A DNA stretch of 9,226 nt from NCBI GenBank assembly GCA_002478575.1, contig DLOX01000154.1, forward strand, positions 2,824 to 12,049, given 5' to 3'. The translations under genes were made by a program, and so were the position numbers. The DNA is from Sphingomonadales bacterium UBA7473 (GTDB lineage Bacteria > Pseudomonadota > Alphaproteobacteria > Sphingomonadales > Sphingomonadaceae). Below the pieces are notes generated by a model. The model was not told where the DNA came from. It did no database searches and saw nothing but the letters and a program-made list of their open reading frames with translations. This document shows positions 7,691-9,226 of the stretch, piece by piece. Every line of letters begins with the position of its first letter. Within the stretch, counting starts at the first letter, position 1.

Positions 7691-7789
7691 CGTCGTCCCG
7701 GGCTTGATCCGGGACCCATGCCTCACTGTTCGATCCTGCTCGCTGGCTGGAAAACGAGGCATGGATGCCGGATCAAGTCCGGGACGACG
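7691..7789. repeat. Palindromic intergenic repeat, 34-nt arms with 31-nt loop
   Basis: Left arm 7691-7724 begins cgtcgtcccgggcttgatcc, and right arm 7756-7789 is its reverse complement at 31 of 34 positions. The spacer 7725-7755 is unpaired. The core 'gtcccgg(a/g)cttgatccgg' is of a kind often seen between genes in alphaproteobacterial genomes as dispersed palindromes. The element ends 2 nt before the stop codon of the minus-strand ammonia-lyase gene. Its transcript would form a long hairpin there that could stabilise or end that mRNA, although no U-run follows it. Only one copy is seen in this window. Confidence 0.8.
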
Positions 7790-7791
7790 TG

Positions 7792-8751
7792 CTAGGCAGC
7801 AAGTGCAACCATCTCTTGGAAAACCTCTGGATCGACATTGCCGCCAGACAGCATCACCACCATCTGCCCCGTCACTGGCACCTTGCCGGCCAAGACCGCG
7901 GCCAGAGCGACTGCACCGCCCGGTTCGATCACAAGGCCAAGCTTTTCATGAGCAAGCTTCATCGCGGCACCGACCTCAGTATCGCTGACGCTCACGGCAT
8001 TGGCCTTGCGCTCCAGGAGGATGTCGAAGGTGATATCCGCAGCCTTGAGTGTCTGGATCGCATCGCAGCGCGTTTTGGGCGGGTTGGGGCCAACCGGCAC
8101 GATATGCCCCAGCCGAAGCGACTCGCCCATATCATCCCAGCCATCTGGCTCGACAACAGTGACTTGAGCATCAGCCAGAGCGACCGCCAGACCGGCGGCC
8201 AATCCGCCGCCACCGCAGCATGTCACGATTTGCGAGGCTGGCGCTTCGCCCATGGCGGCGAGCTGATCCGCAATCTCGATCCCTGCGCTGCCTTGGCCTT
8301 CAACGACCCACGGGTCGTCATAGGCTGGGACAACAACTGCGCCGCGCTCTGCCCCCAGCTTATTGGCAATCGCAATGCGGTCTTCGGTCATGCGATCATA
8401 AAAGACGATGTCAGCGCCGAGCGCGCGTGTGCCATCCACTTTGGTTTTGGGCGCGTCGCTTGGCATCACAATGGTTGCGGCCATGCCCAATCGCTGAGCG
8501 GCCCATGCCACCCCTTGCGCGTGATTGCCCGATGAGAAAGCGACAACACCCGCGGCGCGCTCCGATTCGGACAGCGCCGTCAATCGGTGCCATGCCCCGC
8601 GCAATTTGAAGGCCCCCATGGGTTGCTCTGATTCGCATTTACACCAGATCCGGGCCCCGTTGACTTCTAACGGCCGCAAAGGCGTTAACGGCACGACCGC
8701 TGCAACCTTCGCTGCTGCCTCCAAAATGCCTGATCTGCTTACTTTTCTCAT
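7792..8751 (-). CDS. PLP-dependent threonine/serine ammonia-lyase (serine racemase-like), no ACT domain
   Basis: This is a fold-type II PLP enzyme expected to deaminate L-threonine or L-serine to a 2-oxo acid and ammonia, or possibly to racemise serine. From ATG 8751 the product is 319 residues. The Schiff-base lysine is K49 in MGAFKLRGA (45-53). SSGNHAQG (73-80) binds the substrate carboxylate, CCGGGGLAAG (178-187) holds the PLP phosphate, and SGGNVD (302-307) contacts the pyridine ring. The length matches the short catabolic TdcB/serine racemase class without the regulatory ACT domains of IlvA. A TTG at 8770-8772 would add seven residues, but AAAGG (minus strand, 8760-8764), 8 nt from ATG 8751, favours the shorter form. 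It is divergent from the decarboxylase gene. Substrate choice is not settled by sequence. Confidence 0.9.
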   Translation of the reverse strand: MRKVSRSGILEAAAKVAAVVPLTPLRPLEVNGARIWCKCESEQPMGAFKLRGAWHRLTALSESERAAGVVAFSSGNHAQGVAWAAQRLGMAATIVMPSDAPKTKVDGTRALGADIVFYDRMTEDRIAIANKLGAERGAVVVPAYDDPWVVEGQGSAGIEIADQLAAMGEAPASQIVTCCGGGGLAAGLAVALADAQVTVVEPDGWDDMGESLRLGHIVPVGPNPPKTRCDAIQTLKAADITFDILLERKANAVSVSDTEVGAAMKLAHEKLGLVIEPGGAVALAAVLAGKVPVTGQMVVMLSGGNVDPEVFQEMVALAA

Positions 8752-8753
8752 GG

Positions 8754-8780
8754 TTAACGCCTTTGGTCGCAAAATATAAA
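8754..8780 (+). promoter_or_regulatory. Candidate promoter for the decarboxylase leader
   Basis: TATAAA at 8775-8780 is the best -10-like box upstream of the leader. The -35 candidate TTAACG (8754-8759) is a poor match with a short 15-nt spacer. Initiation at about 8786 would start the transcript at, or within a base of, ATG 8786. The box lies between the divergent start codons, immediately upstream of the ammonia-lyase ATG. This is a weak, sequence-only call. Confidence 0.3.
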
Positions 8781-8785
8781 ATGGG

Positions 8786-8881
8786 ATGTCTAAAACTCTT
8801 TACAGGGGGGTCCCCCTTTTTTATACGGCCAATCGCTGCCCCAAGGGGACTTCCAATAACCGTAAGGCAGCCTTTGTCTAA
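8786..8881 (+). CDS. Candidate 31-residue leader peptide upstream of the decarboxylase
   Basis: An ATG at 8786 opens 31 codons ending TAA at 8879-8881. The peptide starts MSKTLYRGVPLFYTANRC, continues PKGTSNNRKAAFV, and is basic. It has no Shine-Dalgarno sequence, but the ATG sits where transcription from the TATAAA box would begin, so it could be leaderless. About 57% of its codons end in G or C, against about 39% for a competing 34-codon frame from ATG 8781 that ends at 8885. Its stop lies 14 nt before the decarboxylase ribosome binding site, and it is in frame with the decarboxylase, separated by that stop codon. Its path crosses all the pairing arms of the leader except the one that buries the ribosome binding site. 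That is where a regulatory peptide such as gammaproteobacterial SpeFL would act. I do not recognise the sequence, and it could be a chance frame. Confidence 0.4.
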   Translation: MSKTLYRGVPLFYTANRCPKGTSNNRKAAFV

Positions 8882-8908
8882 TTAACGTTTCTTTGGAGGT
8901 CCCTTGAG
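8787..8908 (+). promoter_or_regulatory. Structured 5' leader of the decarboxylase with alternative hairpins (speF-leader-like)
   Basis: The leader contains one central strand with two possible partners. In the first fold, 8806-8818 pairs with 8843-8854 over 12 bp (two G-U pairs, one bulged C at 8816). In the second, 8844-8856 pairs with 8893-8905 over 13 continuous bp (two G-U pairs), and the second strand contains the Shine-Dalgarno GGAGG at 8895-8899. The two folds share 8844-8854 and cannot coexist. The loop of the second fold contains a small hairpin (8864-8867 with 8871-8874). Alphaproteobacterial ornithine decarboxylase genes are known to carry a leader RNA catalogued as speF; whether this one belongs to that family is inference. 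A fold that frees the binding site should allow translation, and the other should block it. Confidence 0.6.
8804..8822 (+). terminator. Terminator-like hairpin in the decarboxylase leader
   Basis: AGGGGG pairs with CCCCTT (8804-8809 with 8813-8818, one G-U pair) around a 3-nt loop, followed directly by a T tract reaching 8822. This is the form of a short intrinsic terminator reading rightward, placed before the decarboxylase coding sequence. It uses the same bases as the left arm of the longer 8806-8818/8843-8854 pairing, so that pairing would act as an antiterminator. The stem is short, so its strength is uncertain. Confidence 0.4.
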
Positions 8909-9226
8909 TTGCACAAGCATCATAGCGCGCTGGGGCTAGCGACAGCCCAGGTTGGTTCCCCTGATGGAGCCATCATCGCAAAGCAGCGTCCGGTTCAGCC
9001 GGTCACGCTTCTTCGTCCGCACGCGGCACAGCGGGCCGCTCGATTCTTCGTTGAGAAGTTTCCGGGCCGTTCTCTCTACGCCGTAAAGGCGAACCCATCG
9101 CCAGAACTTATCACTCTGCTGTGGGAAAGCGGAATCACGCATTTTGATACGGCGTCCATCGCGGAAGTGAAGCTGGTGCATGACAATGCCCCGGGCGCTA
9201 CCCTGTGCTTCATGCATCCTGTGAAA
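8909..9226 (+). CDS. Group IV PLP-dependent ornithine/lysine decarboxylase, 3' end missing
   Basis: This enzyme converts ornithine (or lysine) to putrescine (or cadaverine), the entry to polyamine synthesis. The first 106 residues are visible. YAVKANP (57-63) carries the PLP lysine K60, and FDTASIAEVKLV (79-90) and FMHPVK (101-106) are typical of the alanine-racemase-fold decarboxylases. No ATG exists in frame between the upstream stop at 8879-8881 and this conserved region. TTG 8909, 9 nt after GGAGG (8895-8899), is therefore the best start and gives a product beginning M-H-K-H-H-S. The start lies just 3' of a hairpin that can hide the ribosome binding site, which points to translational control. 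Ornithine is the likelier substrate in alphaproteobacteria, but specificity-determining residues lie outside the window. Confidence 0.88.
   Translation, partial: MHKHHSALGLATAQVGSPDGAIIAKQRPVQPVTLLRPHAAQRAARFFVEKFPGRSLYAVKANPSPELITLLWESGITHFDTASIAEVKLVHDNAPGATLCFMHPVK

Noticed and set aside
7765..8535. Plus-strand open frame of 256 codons opposite the ammonia-lyase
   Set aside because: It begins in the palindromic repeat and shows no domain; the minus strand has every PLP-enzyme motif.
8681..8759. Recurring GTTAACG-like words (near 8682-8690 and 8753-8759)
   Set aside because: One lies inside the lyase coding sequence and the words are short; two occurrences do not support an operator.
8781..8885. 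Alternative 34-codon leader frame from ATG 8781
   Set aside because: It has no ribosome binding site, would begin before the likely transcription start, and shows weaker GC at third codon positions than the frame from 8786.
8936..9217. Minus-strand frame opposite the decarboxylase
   Set aside because: The plus-strand frame holds YAVKANP and FMHPVK motifs in register; the opposite frame is a shadow.
1..9226. CRISPR arrays, tRNA or rRNA genes, transposase genes, toxin-antitoxin or phage-defence modules
   Set aside because: Nothing resembling these was found on either strand; the genes are ordinary metabolic, transport and repair functions.

Overview
The window reads as chromosomal DNA from an alphaproteobacterium, most likely a sphingomonad. 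The grounds are the order sulfite reductase - DUF934 - CysH, moderately GC-rich coding sequence, frequent 4-8 nt gene overlaps, possible TTG starts, and a palindromic repeat built on a 'cgtcgtcccgg(g/a)cttgatccgg' core of a kind common in alphaproteobacterial intergenic DNA. The genus is not resolved. Every stretch longer than 300 nt is covered by a gene.

Left part, plus strand (1-6396). The window opens inside a siroheme/4Fe-4S sulfite reductase gene (5' end missing). A DUF934 gene and cysH, a 4Fe-4S-type APS/PAPS reductase, follow with tight or overlapping junctions. Together these reduce activated sulfate to sulfite and then sulfide. After 61 nt comes a run of three transporter genes: an SGLT-like sodium:solute symporter, an MFS transporter of the anion:cation symporter type, and a YeiH-family putative sulfate/sulfite exporter that overlaps the MFS gene by 4 nt. 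They may be co-transcribed with the sulfur genes, but the symporter has its own good ribosome binding site.

Middle part, minus strand (6400-7649). A compact convergent cluster holds a 63-residue two-helix membrane protein, nth (endonuclease III with every catalytic and iron-sulfur residue intact) and a small exported DUF6491-like four-cysteine protein. The membrane protein and nth overlap by 4 nt. nth has no ribosome binding site of its own and is probably translationally coupled.

Right part (7691-9226). A 99-nt palindromic repeat lies 2 nt beyond the stop codon of a minus-strand threonine ammonia-lyase-like gene. Divergent from that gene is the start of a group IV (alanine racemase fold) ornithine/lysine decarboxylase, cut off by the window end. 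The 157 nt between these two start codons is the most interesting part of the window. It can fold into a terminator-like hairpin, a longer hairpin that competes with it, and a 13-bp hairpin that buries the decarboxylase ribosome binding site. The last two structures share one strand and exclude each other. A 31-codon open frame, whose ATG falls where transcription from the best -10 box would begin, runs through the same segment. This looks like a translation- or ligand-responsive leader controlling polyamine synthesis. It may be a member of, or relative of, the alphaproteobacterial speF leader RNA family, which could not be tested here.
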